Shown here one piece after another: positions 17,135-26,096 of a DNA stretch of 64,000 nucleotides. Source of the stretch: Curtobacterium poinsettiae (lineage in GTDB: Bacteria > Actinomycetota > Actinomycetes > Actinomycetales > Microbacteriaceae). The notes below the pieces were generated by a model that saw nothing but the letters and a program-made list of their open reading frames with translations, was not told where the DNA came from and searched no databases. The first letter of the stretch is position 1. Each line of letters begins with the position of its first letter. The stretch lies in contig NZ_CP106879.1 in the NCBI RefSeq assembly GCF_025677645.1, forward strand, positions 992,001-1,056,000. Reading direction: 5' to 3'. The translations under genes and the position numbers were made by a program.

Positions 17135-18111
17135 AGTACATCCTCCAGAAACTCGTCCTCTTCGTCCTGACCCTCTGGGCCGCGGTCACGCTGAACTTCG
17201 TGCTCCCGCGCCTGATGCCCGGCAGCCCGGCCGACGCCGCGCTCGCGAAGCTCAGCCAGAACGGCCCGGTCACCGACGCCACAAAGAAGGCCATCGAGGC
17301 CCAGCTCGGGGTGCCGACCGGCAACCTCTGGGACCAGTACGTCAGCTACCTGCACCAGGTCATCACCCTCGACTTCGGCACGAGCTACACGTTCTACCCG
17401 CAGCCCGTCGGTGACCTCGTGTCGAAGGCCCTGCCCTACACGCTGATCCTGGTCGGGGTCGTCACGATCCTGGCGTTCGTCCTCGGCACCCTGATCGGTG
17501 TCGCGGCGGCATGGAAGCGCGGCACCTGGCTCGACTCGCTCCCCACCCTGTCGGGCAGCTTCATGTCGACGTTCCCGTACTTCTGGACCGCCCTGTTGCT
17601 GCTGTTCTTCCTCGGCTACGTGCTGCACTGGTTCCCGACCACGGGCGCCTACTCCGCCACGACGACCCCGGGCCTGAACGGTGCGTTCGTCGGCGACGCC
17701 CTGCAGCACGCGGTGCTACCGGCGGTCACGATCCTGGTGACGAGCCTCGGTGGCTGGATCATCGGCATGCGCAACGCGATGATCAACACCCTCGGTGACG
17801 ACTACGTGACCTTCGCCGAGGCCAACGGCCTCCGCGGGCGCACCGTCGCCATCCGCTACGCGGCCCGCAACGCGATCCTGCCGAACCTGACCGGATTCGG
17901 TCTGGCGCTCGGTGGCGTGGTCGGCGGTTCCGTCCTGGTCGAGCAGGTCTTCGGCTACCCGGGCATCGGCTACCTGCTGTTCAACGCCGTGATCGGGCAG
18001 GACTACCCGCTCATGCAGGCCCTCTTCCTGATGATCACCGTGTCGGTGCTCATCGCCAACTTCATCGTGGACGTCATGTACGGCGTCCTGGACCCGAGGA
18101 CGCGTCGATGA
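17131..18111 (+). CDS. ABC transporter permease (DppB/OppB type)
   Basis: Integral membrane permease, 326 residues, six helices, with the N-terminal helix and large loop typical of DppB (FVLPRLMPGSPADAAL). The conserved motif FAEANGLRGRTVAIRYAARNAILP is the EAA loop that contacts the ATPase. The GTG start overlaps the binding-protein stop by four bases, implying translational coupling. It pairs with the following DppC-type permease. Confidence 0.94.
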   Translation: MKYILQKLVLFVLTLWAAVTLNFVLPRLMPGSPADAALAKLSQNGPVTDATKKAIEAQLGVPTGNLWDQYVSYLHQVITLDFGTSYTFYPQPVGDLVSKALPYTLILVGVVTILAFVLGTLIGVAAAWKRGTWLDSLPTLSGSFMSTFPYFWTALLLLFFLGYVLHWFPTTGAYSATTTPGLNGAFVGDALQHAVLPAVTILVTSLGGWIIGMRNAMINTLGDDYVTFAEANGLRGRTVAIRYAARNAILPNLTGFGLALGGVVGGSVLVEQVFGYPGIGYLLFNAVIGQDYPLMQALFLMITVSVLIANFIVDVMYGVLDPRTRR

Positions 18112-19058
18112 CCAACACCACCACTCCGGACGCCACAGTCGCAGTCCGCACGCAAGAAGAAGAACAGCACGCCCCGAGCAAGCTCCGCGCCGCCGTCCGC
18201 CAGTTCGGCGTCGTCTGGTCGAACAAGAAGGCCCGGATCGGCATCATCATCCTCGGCGTCTTCGTGTTCGTCGCGGTCTTCGCCCCGCTCCTGGCCCCGT
18301 ACGGCGCCAGCCAGAACGGCTTCGCCCGGTCCGCCGACGCGACGCCCGACCACTGGATGGGCACCACCGCCGCCGGCGAGGACGTCCTGTCTCAGATCAT
18401 CTACGGCGCACGGATCTCGGTCATGGTCGGCGCGGTCGCGGGCATCCTGTCCACGCTCGTCGCCGTCGCGATCGGCCTCAGCTGGGGCTACGTCCGCGGC
18501 TGGATCGCCGAGGTCATCGGGTTCATCGTGAACCTGTTCCTCGTCATCCCGGGTCTGCCCCTGATGATCGTCATCGCTGCGTACCTGCAGAACGGCGGCA
18601 TCGCGGTGATCATCGCGGTCATCGTCGTGACCGGATGGGCGTGGGGCGCTCGCGTGCTCCGCTCGCAGACGCAGTCGCTGCGCGGTCGGGACTTCGTCAC
18701 CGCCGCCCAGTTCTCCGGCGACGGCGCGACCCGCATCGTCTTCCGCGAGATCCTGCCGAACATGACGAGCCTCATCGTCGGCAGCTTCTTCGGGGCCGCC
18801 ACCAGCGCGATCCTCGCCGAGGCGGGCCTCGAGTTCCTCGGGCTCGGCGACTCGTCGATCGTCAGCTGGGGCACGATCCTCTACTGGGCCCAGAACTCGA
18901 ACGCGCTCCTCACCGGGCAGTGGATCCTGCTGTTCGCGCCGGGTCTCTGCATCGCGCTGCTCGCGATGAGCCTCACCCTGATCAACTTCGGCGTCGACGC
19001 CGTGTCCAACCCGCGGCTGCGCGAGGGCGCGCGGCCCCGTAAGGAGAAGCGCGCATGA
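18108..19058 (+). CDS. ABC transporter permease (DppC/OppC type)
   Basis: Second permease of the importer, 316 residues, with a cytoplasmic N-terminus, the characteristic DHWMGTTAAGEDVLSQIIYGAR motif, and the EAA loop FVTAAQFSGDGATRIVFREILPN. Five to six membrane helices. Start ATG overlaps the preceding stop by four bases, and the gene in turn overlaps the ATPase gene by four. The usual DppC phrase is GTDxxGRDVLSRxIYG; here the Arg is replaced (AAGEDVLSQ), seen in many oligosaccharide systems. Confidence 0.94.
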   Translation: MTNTTTPDATVAVRTQEEEQHAPSKLRAAVRQFGVVWSNKKARIGIIILGVFVFVAVFAPLLAPYGASQNGFARSADATPDHWMGTTAAGEDVLSQIIYGARISVMVGAVAGILSTLVAVAIGLSWGYVRGWIAEVIGFIVNLFLVIPGLPLMIVIAAYLQNGGIAVIIAVIVVTGWAWGARVLRSQTQSLRGRDFVTAAQFSGDGATRIVFREILPNMTSLIVGSFFGAATSAILAEAGLEFLGLGDSSIVSWGTILYWAQNSNALLTGQWILLFAPGLCIALLAMSLTLINFGVDAVSNPRLREGARPRKEKRA

Positions 19059-20851
19059 GCGGCTCGCCAGAAACGCACCCCGCAGACGGCCTGGAGGCGC
19101 CCACCGGCGCCGCCACGCGCCTCCCCTCCGACGCCACGAGCGCCACGCAGGATGTCCTGCTCGACGTGCGCGACCTGTCGGTCGTCTACGAGTCGGCCGG
19201 CCAGACGGCCGTCCAGGCCGTCGACCACGTGTCGTTCCAGCTCAGGAAGGGTGAGTTCGTCGGCCTGGTCGGCGAGTCCGGTTCGGGCAAGTCGACGCTC
19301 GGCTACGCGCTGACCCGGCTGCAGAAGCCGCCGGCGCGCACCAACGGCGGCAGCATCGTCTTCGCGGGCAAGGACATCCGCGACCTCGACGACGAAGCCC
19401 TGCGCCAGCAGCGGCAGGGTGGCTTCGCGATGGTGCTGCAGTCCGGCATGAACGCGCTCAACCCGGTGCGCACCATCCGGAACCACTTCATCGACGTCTT
19501 CAAGGCACACGGCCACGTGCCGCGCGACCGCTGGGACGCGCGGATGAAGGAGCTCATCGAGAAGGTGAAGCTGCCGGCCTCGATGCTCGCCCGGTTCCCC
19601 GGAGAGCTCTCCGGCGGCATGCGGCAGCGCGTCTCCATCGCCCTGGCGCTCTCGCTCGAACCGCAGCTCATGGTGTTCGACGAGCCGACGACGGCGCTCG
19701 ACGTCCTGGTGCAGCACGCGGTGATGGACACGATCATCGAGCTCCAGCGCACCGAGGGCTTCACGGCGATCCTGATCAGCCACGACCTCGGCATCGTCCT
19801 CGAGGCCACCGAGCGCGTCCTCGTCATGCACGAGGGCCGCATCGTCGAGGACGGCGGCTCCCGCGAGATCCTCCGCGACCCGCAGGACGAGTACACGCAG
19901 ATGCTCCTGTCGCACTACGCCGACCCGCGCGCCGAGGTCGTCTCGCTCCCCGGGTTCCCGGATCGATCGCTCCGCGACCCGTCGGCCACCCGACAGGAGA
20001 CCACCAGCTCGTTCAGCACCGTCGGGTCCCGCGAGCGCAGTGCCGCCCGCAACCCGATCGTCGTCGACCACATCGTGAAGACCTACCCGGCACCCCGCCG
20101 CGGCGAGCAGCCGGTGCAGGCCGTGCGCGACGTGTCGTTCACCCTGGAGCCCGGGCAGTCGCTCGCCCTGGTCGGCCAGTCCGGTTCGGGCAAGTCGACC
20201 ATCGCGAAGCTGCTCACCGGCGTCGAGAAGCCGACCACCGGCACCGTCCGGTTCGGCGACCTCGACGTCGCCCGCCTCGGCAAGCGCGGCCTGCGGGACC
20301 TGCGCTCCGAGGTCCAGATGGTGTTCCAGGACCCGTACTCGGCGCTCAACCCGCTGCACACGGTCGAGTACACGCTGTCCCGGCCGATCGCGAACTACAC
20401 CGGCTTGACCGGCCGTGATGCCCGGCGCCGGGTGCTCGAGCTGCTCGAGACGGTGGGGCTCACCCCCGTGGAGCAGTTCGCGCAGAAGCTCCCGCACCAG
20501 CTCTCCGGCGGGCAACGGCAGCGCGTGGTGATCGCCAGGGCGCTCGCCAGCGACCCGCAGGTGATCATCGCCGACGAACCGGTCTCGATGCTCGACGTGA
20601 CGCTGCGTGCCGGTGTGCTCGCGCTGCTCGAGGACCTCCGCGAGCAGTGGGGCGTCTCGCTCCTCTACATCACGCACGACCTGCTGAGTGCGCGGCTCAT
20701 CACGGACGACATCATGGTGCTCCACGAGGGCGCCGTCGTCGAACGCGGTCACACGGCCCAGGTGCTGCAGGATCCGCAGGACCCGTACACGATCGCCCTC
20801 CTCGACGCCGTGCCGAACCCGCGGCGCACGCTCGTGGAAGGACGACCATGA
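19055..20851 (+). CDS. Fused double ATPase of an Opp-type ABC transporter
   Basis: DppD-like and DppF-like ATPases joined in one 598-residue chain. The first domain has Walker A GESGSGKST, signature LSGGM and Walker B FDEPTTALD. The second has GQSGSGKST, LSGGQ and IADEPVSMLD. A linker of about 30 residues connects them. In the second Walker B region the canonical S/T-A-L-D loop is VSMLD, as is common for DppF. ATGA overlaps on both sides show it belongs to the operon. It energises the permease pair encoded just upstream. Confidence 0.95.
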   Translation: MSGSPETHPADGLEAPTGAATRLPSDATSATQDVLLDVRDLSVVYESAGQTAVQAVDHVSFQLRKGEFVGLVGESGSGKSTLGYALTRLQKPPARTNGGSIVFAGKDIRDLDDEALRQQRQGGFAMVLQSGMNALNPVRTIRNHFIDVFKAHGHVPRDRWDARMKELIEKVKLPASMLARFPGELSGGMRQRVSIALALSLEPQLMVFDEPTTALDVLVQHAVMDTIIELQRTEGFTAILISHDLGIVLEATERVLVMHEGRIVEDGGSREILRDPQDEYTQMLLSHYADPRAEVVSLPGFPDRSLRDPSATRQETTSSFSTVGSRERSAARNPIVVDHIVKTYPAPRRGEQPVQAVRDVSFTLEPGQSLALVGQSGSGKSTIAKLLTGVEKPTTGTVRFGDLDVARLGKRGLRDLRSEVQMVFQDPYSALNPLHTVEYTLSRPIANYTGLTGRDARRRVLELLETVGLTPVEQFAQKLPHQLSGGQRQRVVIARALASDPQVIIADEPVSMLDVTLRAGVLALLEDLREQWGVSLLYITHDLLSARLITDDIMVLHEGAVVERGHTAQVLQDPQDPYTIALLDAVPNPRRTLVEGRP

Positions 20852-21720
20852 CCACCCTGCACGACTTCCCGACGGTCCCGCCGTTCGGGCACCTGCCCAC
20901 CCCGGACGGCGTCGACGTCGTCGGGATCGACGTCCCGGTCGGGCGGCTGACGGCCTACCGGATCGTGCCCGAGGGGGTGTCGAAGGGCACCGTGCTCATC
21001 GTCCCCGGCTACACCGGCTCGAAGGAGGACTGGCGGACCTTCCTGCCCGTCCTCCGCGACGCCGGGTGGACCGCGGTCGCGATCAGCCGGCGGGGTCAGG
21101 CCGACTCGGCCGCGCCGACCGAGCCGCGGGACTACTCCCTCGACGAAGAAGCCGCCGACGTCGTCCGGGTCGCGCGCCTGCTCGACGACGGCGCCCCCGT
21201 GCACCTGGTCGGGCACTCGCTCGGCGGTGTGATCGTCCGGGCCGCCGCGCTCCAGGACCCGACGGCGTTCCGCGACGTCGTGCAGTTCTGCTCCGGGCCG
21301 CACGGCTGGCCGTACCGCAAGGTCGCCGAGCTGACGATCCTGCACGACACCGGCGGGAACCTTCGGCAGCTGTTCGACTCGACGAACCCGCTCTGGGCGG
21401 GCCGGCCCGACGAGGAGCTGCCCGACGACGTCCGGATGGTCCGGGACCGCTTCGACGCGACGAGCCCGCTCAGCGTCGTCGCCGGTGGCCACATCCTCGA
21501 GGACCACACCGACGCCTCCGACGCCCTGCGCGCCACGGGCCTGCCGGTCCTCGTCGCCCACGGCGAGTGGGACAACGCCTGGCCGATCCCGTGGCAGCGG
21601 GCGATGGCCGAGCAGACCGGTGCCGAGTACGTCGTCATCCCCGCGAGCTACCACGGCCCCCAGGTCGAGAACCCGCTCGGGACGGTCGCCGTCTTCGACG
21701 CATTCCTGAGCCAGCACTGA
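20848..21720 (+). CDS. Alpha/beta hydrolase
   Basis: Soluble hydrolase of 290 residues. Nucleophile elbow GHSLGG, an oxyanion strand (VLIVPGYTGSKEDW), a probable acid Asp in AHGEWDNAWP and a catalytic His in YHGPQVENP complete the triad. There is no signal peptide. ATG 20848 overlaps the ATPase stop by four bases; the longer frame from 20647 is within the ATPase gene. Its place between a sugar importer and a beta-glucosidase suggests an esterase that deacylates imported glycosides, but that is inference. Confidence 0.88.
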   Translation: MTTLHDFPTVPPFGHLPTPDGVDVVGIDVPVGRLTAYRIVPEGVSKGTVLIVPGYTGSKEDWRTFLPVLRDAGWTAVAISRRGQADSAAPTEPRDYSLDEEAADVVRVARLLDDGAPVHLVGHSLGGVIVRAAALQDPTAFRDVVQFCSGPHGWPYRKVAELTILHDTGGNLRQLFDSTNPLWAGRPDEELPDDVRMVRDRFDATSPLSVVAGGHILEDHTDASDALRATGLPVLVAHGEWDNAWPIPWQRAMAEQTGAEYVVIPASYHGPQVENPLGTVAVFDAFLSQH

Positions 21721-21747
21721 CTCGAACAAGCACTGAAAGGCACCATC

Positions 21748-22941
21748 ATCTCCACGCTGCAGTTCCCCGACGGCTTCCTCTGGGGTGCCGCCACCGCCGC
21801 CCACCAGATCGAGGGCAACAACGTCAACAGCAACTGGTGGGTGCACGAGCACGAGCCGGACACCACCATCGTCGAGCCGTCGGGCGACGCGGCGGACAGC
21901 TACCACCGGTACCGCGAGGACATCCGCATCGCGGCCGAGCTCGGGCTGAACTCGTACCGGTTCAGCATCGAGTGGGCCCGCATCGAGCCCGAGCGCGGGT
22001 TCGTCAGCCGTGCCGAGGTCGATCACTACCGCCGCATGGTCGACGCCTGCCACGAGTTCGGCATCGAACCGATCGTCACCCTCATGCACTTCACCGTGCC
22101 GCGCTGGTTCGAACGCGACGGCTTCTGGCGGGCACCCGACGCCGCCGACCTGTTCGCCCGCTACACCGAGGCTGCGCTCCCCGTGGTGCAGGACGGTGTC
22201 CGCTACGTCTGCACGATCAACGAGCCGAACATCGCGGCGATGCTCGCCGGCGGCGAGGACGCGGCCAACCTGGTGGCCTTCGGCCTGCCGAACCCGGACC
22301 TGGGGGTCGCCGACGCCCTGCTGGCCAGCCACAGGCGGTCGCGCGAGGTCCTGTCACAGGTGTCGGGCCTCCGGTCGGGGTGGACCATCGCGACGCAGGC
22401 CTTCAAGTCGTCCGGCGAGCCCGGGGCGGACGCCATGCTCCGCGAGTACGGGTACCCGCGCGACGACTGGTACCTCGAGCAGGCCGCCGGCGACGACTTC
22501 CTGGGGGTGCAGGCCTACACCCGCACGTTCATCGGTCCGGACGGGCCCCTGCCCGTGTCGGACGACGTCGAGACGACCCTGACCGGCTGGGAGTTCTACC
22601 CCGAGGCCTCGGCCGACGGGCTGCGCAGCGCGTGGGAGCTGTCCGGCGGCGTCCCGCTGATGATCACCGAGAACGGCATCGCCACCGCCGACGACTCCCG
22701 CCGGCAGGCGTACACACAGGGCGCCCTCGAGGGCATCCACCGCTGCATCGAGGACGGCATCGAGGTCCTGGGCTACCAGCACTGGTCGCTCCTGGACAAC
22801 TACGAGTGGGCCTCGGGCTTCCGCCCGACGTTCGGGTTGGTCGCATGGGACCGCGAGACCTTCGAGCGCACGCCGAAGGACTCCGCCCGCTGGTACGGGC
22901 GGGTCGCGCGGGCGAACGCCATCGAGCAGGTCACCGTCTAG
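21748..22941 (+). CDS. GH1 beta-glucosidase with non-canonical start
   Basis: Retaining glycoside hydrolase family 1 enzyme. The N-terminal signature FPDGFLWGAATAAHQIEG is intact and begins upstream of every ATG, GTG or TTG available in frame; the first usable one (GTG 21841) would remove it. The acid/base is the Glu of TINEPN and the nucleophile the Glu of ITENGI. With AAAGG at 21736-21740, the expected start is 21748, where the codon reads ATC rather than ATG. CTG at 21733 or 21757 are alternatives. Length from 21748 is 397 residues, slightly short for GH1. Last gene of the LacI operon, likely splitting imported beta-glucosides in the cytoplasm. Confidence 0.85.
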   Translation: MSTLQFPDGFLWGAATAAHQIEGNNVNSNWWVHEHEPDTTIVEPSGDAADSYHRYREDIRIAAELGLNSYRFSIEWARIEPERGFVSRAEVDHYRRMVDACHEFGIEPIVTLMHFTVPRWFERDGFWRAPDAADLFARYTEAALPVVQDGVRYVCTINEPNIAAMLAGGEDAANLVAFGLPNPDLGVADALLASHRRSREVLSQVSGLRSGWTIATQAFKSSGEPGADAMLREYGYPRDDWYLEQAAGDDFLGVQAYTRTFIGPDGPLPVSDDVETTLTGWEFYPEASADGLRSAWELSGGVPLMITENGIATADDSRRQAYTQGALEGIHRCIEDGIEVLGYQHWSLLDNYEWASGFRPTFGLVAWDRETFERTPKDSARWYGRVARANAIEQVTV

Positions 22942-22960
22942 GACGGTCGACCCCGCAGGC

Positions 22961-22998
22961 GCGCGGCGGACGGGAGGCCCTGCTCCCGTCCGCCGCGC
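22961..22998. terminator. Strong hairpin terminator after GH1 gene
   Basis: A 16-base perfect stem (22961-22976 with 22983-22998) around a 6-base loop, followed by TT. It lies between the GH1 stop and the convergent ankyrin gene and probably works in both directions. Confidence 0.8.
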
Positions 22999-23049
22999 TT
23001 CTGCGCGCCCGGCACATGACCGGGGCACGGGCCGTGGTGCGGGCCGCGG

Positions 23050-24237
23050 TCAGGCCGCGGCGAGCAGGTCTGCGACGGCCGCCTCGCGGAGCAGCTCCGC
23101 GCGGTCCGCGGCGGTCGAGCCCTCGTCGTCGACGGCGTCCCGGTCGACGTCGAGCGACAGCACGACCCGGACCGTGTCGAGGTCGCCGGAGTCGACGGCC
23201 GCGATCAGCAGCGTCGCACCCCGTGACCCGCGCGCCCTGGTGTCCGCACCCGCGGTGGCGAGGGCACGCACGATCGCGGCGTGCCCACCCCACGCAGCGC
23301 GGACGATCGGGGTGTTGCCGTCGCCGTCACGGGCCTCCAGGTCGGCACCCGCTGCGACCAGCGCGTCGACCGCCCGTCGCGCGTCGCGGTCGATCGCCAG
23401 CGTCAGCGGCGTCCGCCCCTCGGTGTCCTCCAGCTGCAGGGTCGCGCCGCGGCGCAGGAGTTCCTCGAGCATCTCGGGGTGGTCGAACCACGCGGCGGCG
23501 TGCAGCGGGGCGAAGCCCCAGCGGGGGTCGACGTCGTCGACGTCGCTCGCGTCGTCGGCCAGGTGCAGTCCGCCGAGGTCGCCGGAGGCCGCTGCCCGCA
23601 CCACCTCGGTCGTCCACTCGACCCAGCCGTCCGGTACCGGGCCGTGCCAGCCGCGTGCCGGGCGTGCCTCGAGGCCGGCGTACACGCTCTCGGCGACGCT
23701 CCGGATCGCCACCCGGACGCCCCGGAACCGGATCGCGACCTCGCCGACGGGGGAGATCAGCAGGCGGAGTTCCCAGGCGTCGTGCTCGTTCAGGTACTCG
23801 AGCTCGCCCCGGGCGACGTGCGCGTCACCGGCGAGCAGTGCTGCGGCGTCGATGCCCGGCGGGTCGATGACGGCGTCCCGGAGTCGGAGCGACACCCTGG
23901 CGTGGTTCCAGCGGCGCCACAGGCCGTCCGAGGTGTCGAGGACCTCGTCGTTGCGCACCACGATGTCGGCGTGCACGACGACCGGGTCGGGCACACCGTG
24001 CCCCGGCAGGTCGACGGGTGTCGTCACGTCGTCCTCGTCGGCGTCCGGGTCGACGACGGCGTCGGCGGACTCCACGACCCAGCGTTCGACCCGTGAGTCG
24101 GTCCACTTGACGGTCAGGAGCGCGGCGACCGTGGGTGGGGCGTCCTCGAGCAACCGGGTCACGTGTTCGCGCTGGCCGTCGAAGTCCTCGAGGGAGACGT
24201 AGCCAACGGAGGGCCAGTTCACTCGACTCCATCGCAC
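23050..24237 (-). CDS. Ankyrin-repeat protein with unknown N-terminal domain
   Basis: Soluble protein of 395 residues. Residues from about 225 to the end form four to five ankyrin repeats (FAPLHAAAWFDHPEMLEELL, GRTPLTLAIDRDARRAVDAL, GNTPIVRAAWGGHAAIVRAL, GATLLIAAVDSGDLDTVRVV). The first 220 residues are acidic, contain several Trp-rich strands and match no family I can name. No signal or membrane segment. ATG or an alternative start near 24237 begins MRWSRVNWPSVGYV. It is a single gene divergent from the polysaccharide operon; a protein-binding role is the most that can be said. Confidence 0.85.
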   Translation of the reverse strand: MRWSRVNWPSVGYVSLEDFDGQREHVTRLLEDAPPTVAALLTVKWTDSRVERWVVESADAVVDPDADEDDVTTPVDLPGHGVPDPVVVHADIVVRNDEVLDTSDGLWRRWNHARVSLRLRDAVIDPPGIDAAALLAGDAHVARGELEYLNEHDAWELRLLISPVGEVAIRFRGVRVAIRSVAESVYAGLEARPARGWHGPVPDGWVEWTTEVVRAAASGDLGGLHLADDASDVDDVDPRWGFAPLHAAAWFDHPEMLEELLRRGATLQLEDTEGRTPLTLAIDRDARRAVDALVAAGADLEARDGDGNTPIVRAAWGGHAAIVRALATAGADTRARGSRGATLLIAAVDSGDLDTVRVVLSLDVDRDAVDDEGSTAADRAELLREAAVADLLAAA

Positions 24238-24292
24238 GGGACGACACTACCGGCGTCCGGCTGCGGGGCGGGGGCGCGAACCCCTGGCACTC

Positions 24293-24303
24293 GTGATCAT
24301 CAC
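24293..24303. promoter_or_regulatory. Short palindrome upstream of polysaccharide operon
   Basis: GTGAT-C-ATCAC, a perfect 5-base palindrome around one base, adjacent to the -35 at 24306. Its place suggests an operator, but no partner regulator is known in the window. Confidence 0.35.
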
Positions 24304-24305
24304 GC

Positions 24306-24335
24306 TTGATATGTCGTACCGGTATATCGTATGGT
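24306..24335 (+). promoter_or_regulatory. Sigma-70-like promoter of polysaccharide operon
   Basis: TTGATA (24306-24311), 18-base spacer, TATGGT (24330-24335), in an AT-rich patch that stands out in this GC-rich window. It lies 47 bases upstream of the first gene of the rightward operon. Confidence 0.6.
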
Positions 24336-24381
24336 GGTCCGGCAGCGGAGGTCCCGCCGCGCCTGATCCGGCAGCGCACCC

Positions 24382-25002
24382 ATGACCCCCAGTCCCACCC
24401 TCCCGACGGCGTTCATCGCCCCGGCAGCCGTCGTGTCGCCCTCGGCGGACGTCGCTCCCGGAGCCCGCATCTGGGACGACTCCCACGTCGAGGCGCACGC
24501 GTCCGTCGGCAGCGAGACCCTCGTCGGTCGCGGCGTCACGATCGGAGCCGGGGTCCGCATCGGTGCTCGCTGCAAGGTCCAGAACGGGGCTCTCGTCTAC
24601 GGACCGGCGGTCGTCGGCGACGGAGTCTTCATCGGACCCGGTGCCGTCCTCACCAACGACAACACTCCGCGGGCGATCAACCCGGACGGCTCCGTGCAGG
24701 ACGCCGACGACTGGCGGCCCACGGCCGTCGTCGTCGAGCACGGTGCGTCGATCGGGGCCGGGGCGCTCTGCGTCGCCCCCATCCGCATCGGCCGGTGGGC
24801 GATGGTCGCGGCCGGCGCCGTCGTCGTCCACGACGTCCCGGACCACGCGCTCGTCGCCGGGGTCCCCGCGCGCCGCATCGGCTGGGTGAGCCGGACCGGC
24901 CGACGGCTGGCGCAGGTCGACGACCACACGCTGGTCTGCACCGAGACCGGTGACCGCTTCCTCCACTCCGAGACCACCGACACGATCGAGGCCATCCGTT
25001 GA
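24382..25002 (+). CDS. Left-handed beta-helix N-acetyltransferase (WbpD-like)
   Basis: Acyltransferase of 206 residues built from hexapeptide repeats (GVTIGAGVRIGARCKV, GVFIGPGAVL, GASIGAGALC and IRIGRWAMVAAGAVVVHDVP). The fold and length match WbpD/WlbB, which acetylate the 3-amino group of UDP-2-acetamido-3-amino-glucuronate. The N-terminal phrase FIAPAAVVSPSADVAPGARIWDDSHVEAHA and the loop TNDNTPRAINPDG are as in that family. It begins the rightward operon and its stop overlaps the next start (TTGA). Pathway neighbours encode the aminotransferase, oxidase and dehydrogenase of the same route. Confidence 0.88.
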   Translation: MTPSPTLPTAFIAPAAVVSPSADVAPGARIWDDSHVEAHASVGSETLVGRGVTIGAGVRIGARCKVQNGALVYGPAVVGDGVFIGPGAVLTNDNTPRAINPDGSVQDADDWRPTAVVVEHGASIGAGALCVAPIRIGRWAMVAAGAVVVHDVPDHALVAGVPARRIGWVSRTGRRLAQVDDHTLVCTETGDRFLHSETTDTIEAIR

Positions 25003-26096
25003 CCACCACACTCGAACTCATCCCCGCGGCGAAGCCCCTCATCGGCCTCGACGAACGCCGCGCCGTCGATGCCGTCCTCGAAAGCGGCGGTCTCGCGCAG
25101 GGCCCCGAGGTCGCCGCCTTCGAGCGCGAGTTCGGCGACGTCCTCGTCGCCGGAGCCTCGGTCACCGCGGTCAACAGCGGCACCGCTGCACTGCACCTGG
25201 CGCTCGTCGCGCTCGGCATCGGTCCGGGTGACGAGGTCATCGTGCCGTCGTTCACCTTCGCCGCCACGGCCAATGCCGTCCGACTCGTCGGCGCCGAGCC
25301 GGTGTTCGTCGACATCGATCCCCTGACCTACTGCGTCGACCCGGCCGCCGTCCGCGCTGCGGTCACCCCGGCGACCCGGGCGGTGATGCCGGTGCACCTC
25401 TACGGACACCCGGCCGACATGACCGCGATCGCGCGCATCGCCGAGGAGCACGACCTGCTCGTGGTCGAGGACGCTGCGCAGGCGCACGGAGCCCGGTGGG
25501 CGGGCACGCGCGTCGGCAGTTCGTCCGACGCCGCGGCGTTCAGCCTCTACCCCACCAAGAACATGACCGCCGGCGAAGGGGGCATGGTCTCGACCCGCGA
25601 CGCCGCGGTCGACCGCATGCTCCGGCTGCTGCGCAACCAGGGCATGGAGCAGCGCTACGCGAACGAGGTCATCGGTTTCAACGCGCGGATGACCGACATC
25701 CACGCCGCGATCGGGCGCGTGCAGCTCCGCAAGGTCCTGGGGTGGACCGCGCAGCGGCAGGCGAACGCCGCCTACTTCAGCCGCGAGCTCGACGGCGTGG
25801 TGACGCCGACGACCGATCCGCGGGCAGAGCACGTCTTCCACCAGTACGTCGTACGGGTGCCCTCGGACCGCGACGGCTTCGCGGCCGCACTCCGCTCCGA
25901 GTTCGGGATCGGCTCCGGCGTCTACTACCCGACCCCCGTGCACCGGCTCCCGTCGTTCGGGCACGACCTCGACCTGCCCGAGACGGAGCGTGCGGCGTCC
26001 GAGGTCCTCGCGCTGCCGGTGTACCCGACCCTCACGCTCTCGCAACTCGACCGGGTCGTCGAGGCCGTCAACACCCTCGCCGGGGCCGGACGATGA
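24999..26096 (+). CDS. DegT/DnrJ/EryC1/StrS aminotransferase (WbpE-like)
   Basis: PLP-dependent sugar aminotransferase, 365 residues. The Schiff-base lysine is K187 in YPTKNMTAGEGGM; the NSGTAALHLAL and EDAAQAHGA motifs that hold the cofactor are intact. In the WbpB-WbpE couple it would convert the 3-keto sugar into the 3-amino sugar, which the upstream acetyltransferase then acylates. The TTG start overlaps the upstream stop by four bases, and the stop overlaps the next ATG by four. Confidence 0.92.
   Translation: MTTTLELIPAAKPLIGLDERRAVDAVLESGGLAQGPEVAAFEREFGDVLVAGASVTAVNSGTAALHLALVALGIGPGDEVIVPSFTFAATANAVRLVGAEPVFVDIDPLTYCVDPAAVRAAVTPATRAVMPVHLYGHPADMTAIARIAEEHDLLVVEDAAQAHGARWAGTRVGSSSDAAAFSLYPTKNMTAGEGGMVSTRDAAVDRMLRLLRNQGMEQRYANEVIGFNARMTDIHAAIGRVQLRKVLGWTAQRQANAAYFSRELDGVVTPTTDPRAEHVFHQYVVRVPSDRDGFAAALRSEFGIGSGVYYPTPVHRLPSFGHDLDLPETERAASEVLALPVYPTLTLSQLDRVVEAVNTLAGAGR

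Noticed and set aside
20688-23870. 1060-codon open frame on the plus strand
   Set aside because: It crosses the hydrolase, GH1 and ankyrin genes in another frame and is dominated by Arg, Pro and Gly.
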